Counted from the first letter of the stretch, positions 33,436 through 42,446 are shown. The stretch: 64,000 bases of DNA from Nonomuraea harbinensis (GCF_019396385.1 NZ_JAHKRN010000036.1:32911-96910); one strand, 5' to 3'. Made by a program: numbers and translations. The notes: generated by a model not told the origin, from the sequence alone.

Positions 33436-33652
33436 GGTTGGCCACCAGCCAGAGGACGAACCCGCTGACGACGGCCATCCACAGCATGGACCTGGTGGCG
33501 CTGGCGGCCACCTGCCTTCGCGCGATGACCAGTCTCATCGCGTCACGCCACGCCTGGCGGGTGGCGACCAGCGTCTGGTAGCGGCGCCCGGCGATGAACA
33601 GCGCGATCGCGATGACGAGGAACAAGATGACGCGGCCGTCTGCGGCTTCCAC
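33419..33652 (-). CDS. Small two-helix membrane protein
   Basis: This 77-residue product starts at GTG 33652, which follows a perfect AAGGAGG by six bases. An in-frame ATG at 33676 would put that site inside the gene. Two hydrophobic segments (VILFLVIAIALFIAG and MLWMAVVSGFVLWLVA) flank a basic cytoplasmic loop. It overlaps the 3' end of cobD by 17 bases, tail to tail. I do not recognise the family. Confidence 0.65.
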   Translation of the reverse strand: MEAADGRVILFLVIAIALFIAGRRYQTLVATRQAWRDAMRLVIARRQVAASATRSMLWMAVVSGFVLWLVANLNRLM

Positions 33653-33715
33653 GAGAGCCTCCTTCGACATCCACATGGAGTGAGGGCTCCGCAGCTTGAT
33701 ACACCCGCGAGGCGA

Positions 33716-33898
33716 TCAGATCCGCTGGATGTTCGCGGGGGCGCGGTGGACGAGACGCAGGCCCAGCTCGACGAGGGTCCAGCCGACGCGCCAGCTCATC
33801 GTGGGGCGGCTGTCGCGGGTGGCGCGCCAGTGGTCGGCGCGCTCCCGTAACTCGGCGTCGCGGATCTCCATGAGCCGCAGGTGGATGTCGGGGTGCAT
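33716..33898 (-). CDS. Small hypothetical protein
   Basis: This 60-residue protein has a clear ribosome site (GAGGAGG, eight bases before ATG 33898). It contains charged helical sequence MEIRDAELRERADHWRATRD, then RVGWTLVELGLRLV. It lies 17 bases after the ArsR-like gene on the same strand and is probably the last gene of the MFS-ArsR operon. Such short proteins with two helices are common beside ArsR genes in actinomycetes; the function is unknown. Confidence 0.65.
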   Translation of the reverse strand: MHPDIHLRLMEIRDAELRERADHWRATRDSRPTMSWRVGWTLVELGLRLVHRAPANIQRI

Positions 33899-33915
33899 GG
33901 CCGTGACCTCCTCGG

Positions 33916-34482
33916 TCAGGGGCGGCGGGCGGGGAATCCGTACAGGTGGAGGTTGACGTTCTCGCGGCCTTCGGTGTCGCCGGCCTCGATGGCGGCCTCG
34001 CTGTGGCGCTGCCACCTCCTGACCACTTCCAGGAGCTCCTGGTTGAGCCCGTTCAGCTCGGCGGCGGTCAGGCGGGGCAGCGACTGCGAGCTGAAGGCGG
34101 CCGCGCGCCACTCGGGGGACCAGGCCGACTGCTCGTCGAGGTAGCGCTCGTACAGCTCGACGTGGTCGTGGAAGGCGGTGCGGGTGAACGCGGTGTAGGC
34201 GGCGGCCCGTTCGGGGGCGTCGCGGAAGTCCTTGTCCTGGACGCTGTAGTGGCGCATGACGAGCTGCCACCAGCGCTCGCGGCCGTCGCTGCTCTGCGGC
34301 TCGGCCTCCTCGATCACGCCGTGGGCGGCGAGCTTGCGCAGGTGGTAGCTGACCAGGGAGACCGCCTCGTCGACCTGGTCGGCGAGCTGGGACGCGGTGG
34401 CGACGCGGGCCTGGAAGAGGGCCCGGTAGAGCTTGAGGCGCAGGCGGGAGGGTGTGGCACCCTCCCGCCCTTGACCGGTCAG
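33916..34482 (-). CDS. ArsR-type winged-helix regulator without a normal start codon
   Basis: The product has an N-terminal winged helix (LRLKLYRALFQARVATASQL, then DEAVSLVSYHLRKLAAHGVI) and a C-terminal helical domain, about 188 residues. No in-frame ATG, GTG or TTG exists between the MFS stop and the first conserved helix. The only candidate there is CTG 34482, overlapping the MFS stop (CTGA). A perfect 12-base hairpin at 34443-34469 lies within these first codons. Either translation re-initiates at CTG or one base is missing in this GC-rich stem. It probably represses the upstream MFS gene. Confidence 0.75.
   Translation of the reverse strand: MTGQGREGATPSRLRLKLYRALFQARVATASQLADQVDEAVSLVSYHLRKLAAHGVIEEAEPQSSDGRERWWQLVMRHYSVQDKDFRDAPERAAAYTAFTRTAFHDHVELYERYLDEQSAWSPEWRAAAFSSQSLPRLTAAELNGLNQELLEVVRRWQRHSEAAIEAGDTEGRENVNLHLYGFPARRP
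34443..34469. repeat. 12-base perfect hairpin at the MFS-ArsR junction
   Basis: GGCGGGAGGGTG and CACCCTCCCGCC are perfect arms around a three-base loop. It starts ten bases after the MFS stop codon on the minus strand. No T-run follows. It may act as a partial terminator or translational attenuator between the two genes. Confidence 0.6.
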
Positions 34483-35873
34483 GAGGCGCGGGCCGCGTCC
34501 AGCACCTTCCGCGCGTCCCGCTCGAAGGAGGCGCGGGCGCCGAGCGTGAGCAGGCCGCCGATCACCATCACGGGGATCAGCGCGTACATGCCGGTCAGCA
34601 GCGAGCCGGTCCGCTCGGAGACGATGCCGACGATCAGCGAGCCGAACGCGCCGAAGCCGGCCATCAGCAGTTGCAGCACGGCGAAGCCGAGTCCCCGGGC
34701 GCTCGCCGGCACCACGTCCGCCAGGCAGGCGGTCATGTTGGGGATGGCGATCGACATCGAGGTGCTGGCGAGCACGGTCAGCACGGTCAGCCAGGCCAGC
34801 GAGTCCATCGACAGGGCGAGCGCCAGGATGAGCGCGCCGATCGTGATGCCGCCGCCGCCCGCGAGCAGGCGGCCGCCCTTGCGGGTGCCGTGCCACTTGC
34901 GGCCCAGCCAGGAGCCGATGAGGGTGCCGCTCAGCGTGCCGGCCACCGTGATGAGGCCGCTCAGCGACCCGGCGACGTCGGTCTCCACACCGAACGAGCG
35001 CACCATGAGCGTGGTCATCCAGTAGAAGACGCCGGCCAGGCCCAGGGTGAGCAGGCCGAGCCCGACGCACACGAAGATCAGCGTGGGGATGCGGATCACC
35101 TGGCGGAGCTGGGTGCCGAACGGCACCGGGTCGTGCACGGGCATCTTGTCGGGCGTCGGCTCGGGCACGGGCTCGGCGTGCACGGGCTCGGTGTGCACGG
35201 GCTCGGTGTGCACGGTGGCCCGGGCCTCGGGGGCGGAGCCGGTGGCGACGAGCCGGTCCAGCTCGCCCCGGCGCGGCTCGCGCAGGAACCACACCAGCAG
35301 GGCGGTGAGCACGCCGGGGATGACCATGATGAGGAACGCCTGCCGCCAGCCCAGCTGCGCCGCGAGCACGCCGCCGATCAGGGTGCCGACGCCGCCCAGG
35401 TAGGTGGTGACGCGGACCAGCCCGTACGCCTTGGCCCGGCTGGAGGGCGGGTACCAGTCGGCGAGCAGGCTGCCCGAGGCCGGGTTGTCGATGTTCTCGG
35501 CGGCGGCGAGCAGCACCCGCATGCCGAAGAACATCGCGAAGCCGGTCGCCAGGCCGGAGCCCGCCGTGGCGATCGCCCAGATGAAGACGACGATGGCGAT
35601 GATGCGGGTGCGGCTGCGGCGGTCGGCCAGGTATCCGGCGGGGATGGCGACGATGGCCCCGGCGATCGCGGCGGCGGTCGGGATCGCGCCCGCCGCGACG
35701 TCGCTGATTCCCCACTCCTTGATGATGTGCGGGAGGACCCCTGACAGGAGGTTGGCCTCGATGCGGTCGACCAGGCCGACGATGAAGAGCACGACGAGCG
35801 GCGTCCAACCGAACGGTGCCTGTGACGTGGCGTCGACCCTGCCGGTACGAGGCGAGCCCAGCGTTCCGACCAT
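34479..35873 (-). CDS. MFS transporter (Spinster/ACS-like)
   Basis: This 464-residue protein has 12 predicted helices. The loop 2-3 motif GYLADRRSRTRI is present, and TM1 contains DRIEANLLSGVLPHI, which resembles Spns-type and related actinobacterial carriers. The central cytoplasmic loop (around residue 230) has a short tandem repeat of VHTEP/VHAEP, encoded by 15-base repeats at 35166-35210. Substrate is unknown. It is divergent from cobQ, with a palindrome at 35897-35913 that is the likely site of the co-transcribed ArsR-like regulator. Confidence 0.9.
   Translation of the reverse strand: MVGTLGSPRTGRVDATSQAPFGWTPLVVLFIVGLVDRIEANLLSGVLPHIIKEWGISDVAAGAIPTAAAIAGAIVAIPAGYLADRRSRTRIIAIVVFIWAIATAGSGLATGFAMFFGMRVLLAAAENIDNPASGSLLADWYPPSSRAKAYGLVRVTTYLGGVGTLIGGVLAAQLGWRQAFLIMVIPGVLTALLVWFLREPRRGELDRLVATGSAPEARATVHTEPVHTEPVHAEPVPEPTPDKMPVHDPVPFGTQLRQVIRIPTLIFVCVGLGLLTLGLAGVFYWMTTLMVRSFGVETDVAGSLSGLITVAGTLSGTLIGSWLGRKWHGTRKGGRLLAGGGGITIGALILALALSMDSLAWLTVLTVLASTSMSIAIPNMTACLADVVPASARGLGFAVLQLLMAGFGAFGSLIVGIVSERTGSLLTGMYALIPVMVIGGLLTLGARASFERDARKVLDAARAS
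35166..35215. repeat. 15-base tandem repeat within the MFS gene
   Basis: CACGGGCTCGGYGTG occurs three times in tandem with a partial fourth unit and encodes five-residue repeats (VHTEP type) in the central cytoplasmic loop of the transporter. Confidence 0.75.
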
Positions 35874-35896
35874 GCCCCACCTTCCAGTAGATAACT

Positions 35897-35913
35897 CTAG
35901 AATCGCGTTCTAG
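35897..35913. promoter_or_regulatory. Putative ArsR operator upstream of the MFS gene
   Basis: CTAGAA and TTCTAG form perfect six-base arms around TCGCG, in the 70-base gap between the MFS gene and cobQ. Flanking ACT and AGT extend the symmetry imperfectly. The position fits autoregulation of the MFS-ArsR operon. Confidence 0.5.
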
Positions 35914-35943
35914 TCAGAGTGGCAGAAGTCACAGGATTCGTAA

Positions 35944-37461
35944 ATGGGCGATTTCAGGCGAATCACCGTTACGGTGGTGCGCGTGAGAGGGGCGCTGCTC
36001 GTCGCGGGCACCACGTCAGACGCCGGCAAGAGCGTCGTCACCGCCGGGATCTGCCGCTGGCTGGCCCGGCGGGGCGTGCGCGTCGCCCCGTTCAAGGCCC
36101 AGAACATGTCGCTCAACTCGTACGTGACCGTGGACGGCGCCGAGATCGGCCGGGCCCAGGAGGTCCAGGCGCGGGCCGCCGGGCTGGAGCCGGTGGCCGA
36201 CATGAACCCGATCCTGCTCAAACCGGGCAGCGACCGCCGCAGCCAGGTCGTGCTGATGGGCCGCCCGCTGACCGACGTGGACGCGACGGAGTACGGAGCG
36301 CTCAGGGACCGCCTGCGGACGGCGGCGCTGGAGTCGCTGGACCGGCTCAGGAGCGCCTACGACGTGGTGGTGTGCGAGGGCGCGGGCAGCCCCGCCGAGA
36401 TCAACCTGCGGGCCGGCGACCTCGCCAACATGGGCCTGGCCAGGGCCGCGAACCTGCCGGTGATCGTGGTCGGCGACATCGACAGGGGCGGGGTGTTCGC
36501 CGCCTTCTACGGCACGGTCGCGCTGCTGGACGCCGCGGACCAGGCGCTGGTCTCCGGGTTCGTGGTCAACAAGTTCAGGGGCGCGAGGGAGCTGCTCAGG
36601 CCGGGCCTGGACATGATCGAGGAGCTGACCGGGCGGCGCGTGTACGGGGTGCTGCCCTGGCTGGACGGGCTCTGGATGGACGTCGAGGACTCGCTCGCCC
36701 TCGACGGCCGACGGGTGGTGACCGGGAAGCCGCACGGCAGGCAGACGCTGCGGGTGGCGGTGGTGCGGCTGCCGCGCGTCTCCAACTTCACCGACGTGGA
36801 CGCGCTGGCCGCCGAGCCGGGCGTGGTGGTGCGGTTCGTGACCGGCCCGGCCGAGCTGGACGACGCCGACCTGGTGGTCCTGCCCGGCTCCCGCGCCACC
36901 GTCGCCGACCTGGCCTGGCTGCGCGAGCGCGGGCTGGCGGACGCGCTCGCCGCCCGCGCCGGGCCGGTGCTCGGCATCTGCGGCGGTTTCCAGATGCTGG
37001 CCAGGGAGATCGTGGACGAGGTCGAGTCGGGCGCCGGCCGGGTGGACGGGCTCGGGCTGCTGCCCGCGCGGGTGACGTTCGGGCCGGACAAGGTGCTCGG
37101 CAGGCCCTCCGGTCAGGCGTACGGGCATCCGGTCGACGCGTACGAGATCCACCACGGACGGGTCACGGTGGAGGGCGGCGAGTCGTTCCTGGACGGCTGC
37201 CGGGCCGCGAACGTGTGGGGCACGACCTGGCACGGCGCGCTGGAGAACGACGCGTTCCGTCGGGCCTTCCTGGCGGACGTGGCCGGGCGGGCGGGCCGCG
37301 CGTTCGAGCCCGACCCGGCCACCGACTTCGGCCGGTTGCGCGAGCGGCGCCTGGACGCGCTCGGGGACCTGGTGGAGCGGAACCTGGACACCGGGGCGCT
37401 GCTCGACCTGATCGGGAACGGCCCGCCGCAGGTGCCCGGCCTGCCGCCCGGGGCCCGGTGA
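35944..37461 (+). CDS. cobQ: Cobyric acid synthase CobQ
   Basis: This glutamine-dependent amidotransferase of 505 residues amidates adenosylcobyrinic diamide to cobyric acid. The N-terminal dethiobiotin-synthetase-like ATP domain (LVAGTTSDAGKSVVTAG) leads to FKAQNMSLNS. The C-terminal type I glutaminase domain has its nucleophile in VLGICGGFQMLAREI and its His in YEIHHGR. ATG 35944 has AGGA eight bases upstream. GTG 35983, directly before the conserved RGALLVAG, is an alternative start. With cobD it shows cobalamin synthesis. Confidence 0.97.
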   Translation: MGDFRRITVTVVRVRGALLVAGTTSDAGKSVVTAGICRWLARRGVRVAPFKAQNMSLNSYVTVDGAEIGRAQEVQARAAGLEPVADMNPILLKPGSDRRSQVVLMGRPLTDVDATEYGALRDRLRTAALESLDRLRSAYDVVVCEGAGSPAEINLRAGDLANMGLARAANLPVIVVGDIDRGGVFAAFYGTVALLDAADQALVSGFVVNKFRGARELLRPGLDMIEELTGRRVYGVLPWLDGLWMDVEDSLALDGRRVVTGKPHGRQTLRVAVVRLPRVSNFTDVDALAAEPGVVVRFVTGPAELDDADLVVLPGSRATVADLAWLRERGLADALAARAGPVLGICGGFQMLAREIVDEVESGAGRVDGLGLLPARVTFGPDKVLGRPSGQAYGHPVDAYEIHHGRVTVEGGESFLDGCRAANVWGTTWHGALENDAFRRAFLADVAGRAGRAFEPDPATDFGRLRERRLDALGDLVERNLDTGALLDLIGNGPPQVPGLPPGAR

Positions 37462-37463
37462 CG

Positions 37464-37925
37464 TCAGCGGGGGTGGACCACGTCCGTCGCCGCGGCGATC
37501 ATGGCCAGCACCGGGAAGATCGCCGAGGGCGGCACCCGGTAGACGCCGCGCTCCGGCTGCTCGACCAGCCCGGCCGAGCTGAGGGTCTTGAGATGGTGGT
37601 AGAGCTGGCCCTGCGAGGCCGGTGACAGCTCGGTCTGCAGCTCGGCGGCGGGCCGCGGGCCCCGCACGAGCAGTTGCAGGATGCGCAGCCGGGCGGGGTG
37701 GCCCGCCGCGGCCAGCACGGCCGCCATCGGACCGGCCGGCTGCTCGACCAGCCAGCCGGGCGGCCGGGCCATCTCCCAGCTCCACCGGTAGCCGCCGAAC
37801 CTGGCATGCCCGCCGTACACCAGCTTGCCGGACTCCTCGACCTCGCCGCCGGGCTCGGGCGCCCGGCCCTCCAGGGCGGCGACCCGGGCCTCCAGCGCGG
37901 CCACGCGCTCCTCGATCGTCGTCAC
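37464..37925 (-). CDS. ArsR-family regulator with N-terminal coiled coil
   Basis: This 153-residue protein begins with a short Val/Leu/Glu coiled coil (IEERVAALEARVAALEG). A winged helix follows (HPARLRILQLLVRGPRPAAE, then QGQLYHHLKTLSSAGLVEQP). No metal-binding Cys is present. It is divergent from the ABC operon at 38055, and CCGG-rich palindromes lie between them. It likely represses those transporter genes. It starts at GTG 37925, two bases past the cobQ stop tail to tail. Confidence 0.88.
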   Translation of the reverse strand: MTTIEERVAALEARVAALEGRAPEPGGEVEESGKLVYGGHARFGGYRWSWEMARPPGWLVEQPAGPMAAVLAAAGHPARLRILQLLVRGPRPAAELQTELSPASQGQLYHHLKTLSSAGLVEQPERGVYRVPPSAIFPVLAMIAAATDVVHPR

Positions 37926-37939
37926 AAGCGAAAGATACC

Positions 37940-37959
37940 CCGGAAAACCGGAATTCCGG
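37940..37959. promoter_or_regulatory. Putative ArsR operator
   Basis: CCGGAAAACCGG (37940-37951) overlaps the perfect 12-base palindrome CCGGAATTCCGG (37948-37959), just upstream of the ArsR start and 96 bases before the ABC operon. Assignment rests on symmetry and divergent position. Confidence 0.5.
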
Positions 37960-38054
37960 AGTCAGCGGTTGCCGGGTGCCGGAAGCGAACCGGCGCCGAA
38001 CCTTCCGGAGCCCGCCGGTGACGGCGGCGGCCCCCGGCGGGCACCATGGCGGGC

Positions 38055-38966
38055 ATGACAGCAGTGGTGCGGGCCGAAGGGCTGACCAAGTACTACGGTA
38101 AGCGCCGGGGGCTGGAGGACCTCGACCTGGAGATCCAGCCGGGCGAGATCTTCGGCTACCTCGGGCCGAACGGTTCCGGCAAGACCACCACGATCCGGCT
38201 CATGCTCGACGTCATCCGGCCCACCCGCGGCACGGTGAGCGTCCTCGGCACCGGCTCGCGGGAGGCCGCCGTACGGGCCAGGATCGGCTACCTGCCGGGC
38301 GAGCTCGCCCTGGAGGGCAGGGAGAAGGCCCGCGACTACCTGGAGTTCCTCGGGAAGGTGCGCGGCGGGGTGCCCGCCGGCCGGATCGGCGCGCTGGCCG
38401 AGCGGCTCGACGCCGACCTGGGCGTGCCCATGGGGAAGCTCTCCAAGGGCAACAAGCAGAAGGTCGGGCTCATCCAGGCGTTCATGCACGAGCCCGAGTT
38501 CCTCATCCTCGACGAGCCGACCAGCGGCCTCGACCCGCTGGTGCAGCAGGAGTTCCTCACCATGCTGCGGGAGGTGCGCGCCTCCGGGCGGACCGTGCTC
38601 ATGTCCTCGCACGTGCTGGCCGAGGTGGAGCACGTCTCCGACCGGGTCGGCATCGTACGGGCCGGGCGGCTGGTCGCGGTGGAGAACGTGTCCGCGCTGC
38701 GCGAGAAGGCGGTGCGGCGGGTGGAGCTGCACTTCGACGCGCCCGTGCCGGCGGAGGCGTTCGACGGGCTGCCGGGCGTGCGGGACCTGCGGGTGGCGGG
38801 CGCGAGCGTGCGCTGCACGATCGACGGCCGGCCGGACGCGCTGATCAAGACCGCAGCCAGGTTCACCGTGGTGCACCTGGTCAGCGAGGAGCCGGACCTG
38901 GAGGAGATCTTCCTCACCTACTACAGCGACGAGGGGAGACACGATGATCGCCAAGACGTTGCGTGA
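38055..38966 (+). CDS. ABC transporter ATP-binding protein (ABC-2 exporter type)
   Basis: This ATPase of 303 residues has Walker A GPNGSGKTT, signature LSKGNKQKVGL and Walker B FLILDEPTSGLDPL. The C-terminal extension is typical of CcmA/DrrA-like ABC-2 exporters. ATG 38055 (MTAVVRAEGLTKYYG) is preferred; ATG 38046 lies three codons upstream. It overlaps the permease gene by 23 bases. Such pairs export drugs, lipids or antibiotics; the substrate is unknown. The divergent ArsR-like gene probably regulates it. Confidence 0.93.
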   Translation: MTAVVRAEGLTKYYGKRRGLEDLDLEIQPGEIFGYLGPNGSGKTTTIRLMLDVIRPTRGTVSVLGTGSREAAVRARIGYLPGELALEGREKARDYLEFLGKVRGGVPAGRIGALAERLDADLGVPMGKLSKGNKQKVGLIQAFMHEPEFLILDEPTSGLDPLVQQEFLTMLREVRASGRTVLMSSHVLAEVEHVSDRVGIVRAGRLVAVENVSALREKAVRRVELHFDAPVPAEAFDGLPGVRDLRVAGASVRCTIDGRPDALIKTAARFTVVHLVSEEPDLEEIFLTYYSDEGRHDDRQDVA

Positions 38967-39735
38967 CTACCGGCGGGCCCTCATCGGCTGGACTATCGGG
39001 ATCAGCGCCTTCATGGGCCTCTACCTGGCCGTGTACGGAAGCGTGAAGGAAAATCCCGAGGTGTACGGCCCGCAGGCGATGGCGAAGTTCCCCGGCGCGC
39101 TGAAGGACCTCATGGGCGGCATGGAGGACTTCACCAGCGGCGCCGGCTACCTGCAGTCGGTCGTCTACCAGCTCTTCGTGCCGTTCCTCTTCCTGGCCTG
39201 CGCCATGCTCATCGCCAACCGGGCGCTCGCCCAGCCCGAGGAGGACGGCACGCTGGAGCTCGTCGTCACGCTGCCGATCGACCGCAAGCGGCTCGTCCTG
39301 GAGCGGTTCGCCGCCCTGGTGATCGGGCTGGGGGCGGTGGCGGCCATGACGCTGCTGGTCACCTGGGGGCTGGCGGAGACGATGGAGATGGGGGTGCCGT
39401 TCGACCGGATACTCGCCGCGCACACCGGCGTCCTGCTGGTCGGGCTGTTCTTCGGCGCCGTCACCCTGGCCGTGGGCGCCGCCACCGGCCGCAAGGGTCC
39501 CGCCATGGCGGTCACCGGGGTGTGGGCGGTGCTCGGCTACGTCGTCGTCACCGTCGGGCGGAGCGTGGACGCCATCGCCTGGCTGAAGTGGCTGTCGCCG
39601 TTCCACTACTACGCCTCCGGCCAGCCGCTGCAGCAAGGGCTGCCGGTGGGGGAGTACCTGGTGCTGACCGGGGCCGCCGCGGTGCTGGCGCTCACCGCGG
39701 TGCTGGCCTTCGACCGGCGCGACGTGGGGGTGTGA
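38944..39735 (+). CDS. ABC-2 type transporter permease
   Basis: This 263-residue membrane protein has six predicted helices. The cytoplasmic segment ALAQPEEDGTLELVVTLPID, a coupling region common in ABC-2 permeases, precedes the central helices. It is encoded with its ATPase (overlap 23 bases) and shares one base with the downstream regulator. The three genes form one operon. Confidence 0.9.
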   Translation: MIAKTLRDYRRALIGWTIGISAFMGLYLAVYGSVKENPEVYGPQAMAKFPGALKDLMGGMEDFTSGAGYLQSVVYQLFVPFLFLACAMLIANRALAQPEEDGTLELVVTLPIDRKRLVLERFAALVIGLGAVAAMTLLVTWGLAETMEMGVPFDRILAAHTGVLLVGLFFGAVTLAVGAATGRKGPAMAVTGVWAVLGYVVVTVGRSVDAIAWLKWLSPFHYYASGQPLQQGLPVGEYLVLTGAAAVLALTAVLAFDRRDVGV

Positions 39736-40781
39736 TGTCGCCGCGGGTGCCCGCCGAGCTGCTCGGCGGGCACCTCCGCACGCTGCGGGAGGCCGCCGGC
39801 ACCGGCCGGCTGCCCGGCAGGGACGAACTGGACGCCTACCGCGCCGGCGGCCGCCGCGCCGCCGAGCTGGGCGTGCCGTTACGGCACCTGGTCGACGCCG
39901 CCCTGGCCGCCGCCGACGCCCTGGCCGCCGCCGACGGGCTGGCCGCGCCGTCGGTGCTGCCCGCGCTGCGCAAGGCCGTCGCCGCCCTCATGGAGGGGTA
40001 CGAGAAGGCACAGCTCGCCGCGCTGCGCGAAGCCGAACGGGAACGCCGCGCGTTCGTCGACGACCTGCTCCACGGCAGGGCCGAGCGGCTGGCGGAACGG
40101 GCCGAGCACTTCGGGCTGCGCCTGGCCGAGTCGTACGTGGTGACCGTCGCCCGCGGGCTGGCCGGCACCGGCGCCGACGGCATCGAACGCGACCTGACCG
40201 AACGGTTCGGCTCGCACAACATCCTGGTCGCGGTACGGGACGGGCTGCTGGTGTGCGTGGTCCCGGCCACGCTCCCGGCGGCGGTCGGCGAGTTCACCCA
40301 CCATGTGCGCTCCCGCTTCACCGCCGGCTGGCGGGTCGGCGTCGGCAGGCCGCAGCGCGGGCCCGGCGGCATCGTCGCCTCCTACCGGGAGGCGGCCGGC
40401 GCCCTCGACCTGGCCGACCGGCTCGGCCTGAAGCACGACGTGGTCAAGGCCGCCGACCTGCTCGTCTTCCCCGTACTGCTGCGCGACAGGAGCGCGATGG
40501 AGGACCTGGTGACGAGCGTCCTCAGCCCGCTGCTGCATGCGCGCGGCGGGCACGAGCCGCTGCTGGAGACGCTGGAGGCGATCTTCGCCGCGCACGGCAA
40601 CCAGACCGCCGCCGCGCGCCGGCTGGGCGTCAGCGCCCGCGCGGTCACGTACCGGCTGCAGCGCATCAACCGCCTGACCGGCTTCTCCCCTGACGACCCC
40701 ACCCAGCGGTTCACGCTGGAGACGGCCGTGCTCGGCGCGCGCCTGCTCGACTGGCCCTGGGAACAGCCGGGCGGCGAGTGA
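39735..40781 (+). CDS. PucR/CdaR-family transcriptional regulator
   Basis: This 348-residue protein has an N-terminal helical RsbT-like domain (about residues 1-110), a GGDEF-like middle and the C-terminal PucR helix-turn-helix (HGNQTAAARRLGVSARAVTY, then RLQRINRLTG). Its ATG overlaps the permease stop (TGATG), so it is translationally coupled. It may regulate the exporter operon or purine/amino-acid metabolism. Which one cannot be told from sequence. Confidence 0.9.
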   Translation: MSPRVPAELLGGHLRTLREAAGTGRLPGRDELDAYRAGGRRAAELGVPLRHLVDAALAAADALAAADGLAAPSVLPALRKAVAALMEGYEKAQLAALREAERERRAFVDDLLHGRAERLAERAEHFGLRLAESYVVTVARGLAGTGADGIERDLTERFGSHNILVAVRDGLLVCVVPATLPAAVGEFTHHVRSRFTAGWRVGVGRPQRGPGGIVASYREAAGALDLADRLGLKHDVVKAADLLVFPVLLRDRSAMEDLVTSVLSPLLHARGGHEPLLETLEAIFAAHGNQTAAARRLGVSARAVTYRLQRINRLTGFSPDDPTQRFTLETAVLGARLLDWPWEQPGGE

Positions 40782-40820
40782 CATTCGACGGCGGGGCCGA
40801 AGTCGGTAAGCTTACGCGCC

Positions 40821-42446
40821 GTGAGCGGTGAAACCTCCCACATCGGGCGCTACAGGCTGGTGCGTGTGCTGGGCCGGGGTGGGATGGGCACGGTCCATCT
40901 CGCCGAGGACCCTTCCGGGCAGCAGGTCGCCATCAAGGTGATCAACCCCGAGCTGAGCCAGCACGAGCAGTTCCGCATGCGCTTCCGCAGGGAGGCGGAC
41001 GCCGCGCGGCGGGTGCGGCGGTTCTGCACGGCGGCCGTGCTGGAGGCCGCGCTCGACGGCGACCAGCTCTACGTGGTCACCGAGTACGTTCCGGGGCCGA
41101 ACCTGGAGGAGGCGGTGCGGCAGTCCGGGCCGCTCCGCGGGTCCAGCCTCGACGCGCTGGCCGTGAGCGTGGCGACCGCGCTGACCGCCATCCACGGGGC
41201 CGGGGTCGTGCACCGCGACCTGAAACCGTCCAACGTGCTGCTGTCGCCCGTCGGGCCCCGGGTGATCGACTTCGGCATCGCGCGGGCGCTCGACACCCTG
41301 GGCGGCGTCACCGGCACCGGGGAGCTGATCGGCACGCCCCGATACATGGCGCCCGAGGTGCTGCGCGGCGAGCCGGTTTCGCCGGCCTGCGACGTGTTCT
41401 CGTGGGGCTGCCTGGTGGCCTACGCCGCGAGCGGGCGGTCGCCGTTCCCCGGCGACACCCTGCCCGCGATCGTCTACCAGGTGCTCAACACCGAGCCGAG
41501 CCTGGACGAGGTCGAGCCGGGCCTGCGCGAGCTGGTCCGGGCCGCGCTGCACAAGAACCCCGCCATGCGCCCGACCGCGCAGCAGCTCCTCGACCACCTG
41601 GTGGGCCGGGCCGCCGGGCCGGAGCAGGTGGCGCACACCGTCCAGGTGGCCTGGCAGCAGGCGACCACGCCGGTCACCGCCGCGACCTCGTACGCGCCAC
41701 GCGGCCCCGGCAGGGCCAAGCTCATCGCGGGCGTCAGCGCGGCGGCGGCGCTGCTGGTGACGGCAGGCGTCGTCGCGTGGGCGCTGATGCCGGGCGGGCC
41801 GCCCGAGATGTCGGTGCTCTACCGGGAGGATTTCACCCAGACGTCCGGCGGCTGGAACGGCAGGTACGACCCCTCCTCGGGCTCCAGCTACGGCTACCGC
41901 ACCGACGGCACGTACGGGCTGGACGTGGAGCCGAACTACGAGGAGCGCTGGGCGGAGGCGGCCATCCCGTTCCTGACCAAGACGCCGACCGCCACCCCCG
42001 ACCCGTCGGCGACCCCCACGCCGATGCTCCCCGAGACAGTCCTGGTCGCGGTGACCGCCGAGGTCAAGCAGGTGACCGGCTCGGGCGAGTACGGCGTCTA
42101 CTGCCACGCGGCGGACGACGACACCTACTACGAGTTCGGCCTCGACACGGCAGGCAACGCCCGCGTCCGCCGCATCTACAACGGCTCCGGCGGCACCATG
42201 GCGGAGCCGGCGCAGGTCGGCGAGCTGAAGGGCAAGGTCCGCATCGAGGCCGCCTGCGAGCAGACCGGCAAGGCGGTGCGGCTCACCCTGTGGGTCAACG
42301 GCAAGAAGGTCGTGTCGGTCGACGACCCGAACGGCATCGGCAACGGCTCGGTCGGCATGTTCGCCCGCACGCCGAAGGACGAGAAGTCGGTGCTGAAGAT
42401 GGCCTACGACGACTTCGAACTCCGCGGCACCCCCGCCCAGTCGTAG
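40821..42446 (+). CDS. Transmembrane Ser/Thr protein kinase
   Basis: This 541-residue Hanks-type kinase has the glycine loop VLGRGGMGTVHLAE, catalytic Lys in VAIKVI, catalytic loop VVHRDLKPSNVLL and metal motif IDFGIA. The APE motif is YMAPEVL. A single membrane segment (AAALLVTAGVVAWALM) near residue 315 leads to an extracellular beta-rich domain of about 210 residues. That domain has a Pro/Thr-rich insert (TPTATPDPSATPTP) and resembles concanavalin-like sensor folds. It starts at GTG. It probably senses an extracellular ligand; targets are unknown. Confidence 0.93.
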   Translation: MSGETSHIGRYRLVRVLGRGGMGTVHLAEDPSGQQVAIKVINPELSQHEQFRMRFRREADAARRVRRFCTAAVLEAALDGDQLYVVTEYVPGPNLEEAVRQSGPLRGSSLDALAVSVATALTAIHGAGVVHRDLKPSNVLLSPVGPRVIDFGIARALDTLGGVTGTGELIGTPRYMAPEVLRGEPVSPACDVFSWGCLVAYAASGRSPFPGDTLPAIVYQVLNTEPSLDEVEPGLRELVRAALHKNPAMRPTAQQLLDHLVGRAAGPEQVAHTVQVAWQQATTPVTAATSYAPRGPGRAKLIAGVSAAAALLVTAGVVAWALMPGGPPEMSVLYREDFTQTSGGWNGRYDPSSGSSYGYRTDGTYGLDVEPNYEERWAEAAIPFLTKTPTATPDPSATPTPMLPETVLVAVTAEVKQVTGSGEYGVYCHAADDDTYYEFGLDTAGNARVRRIYNGSGGTMAEPAQVGELKGKVRIEAACEQTGKAVRLTLWVNGKKVVSVDDPNGIGNGSVGMFARTPKDEKSVLKMAYDDFELRGTPAQS

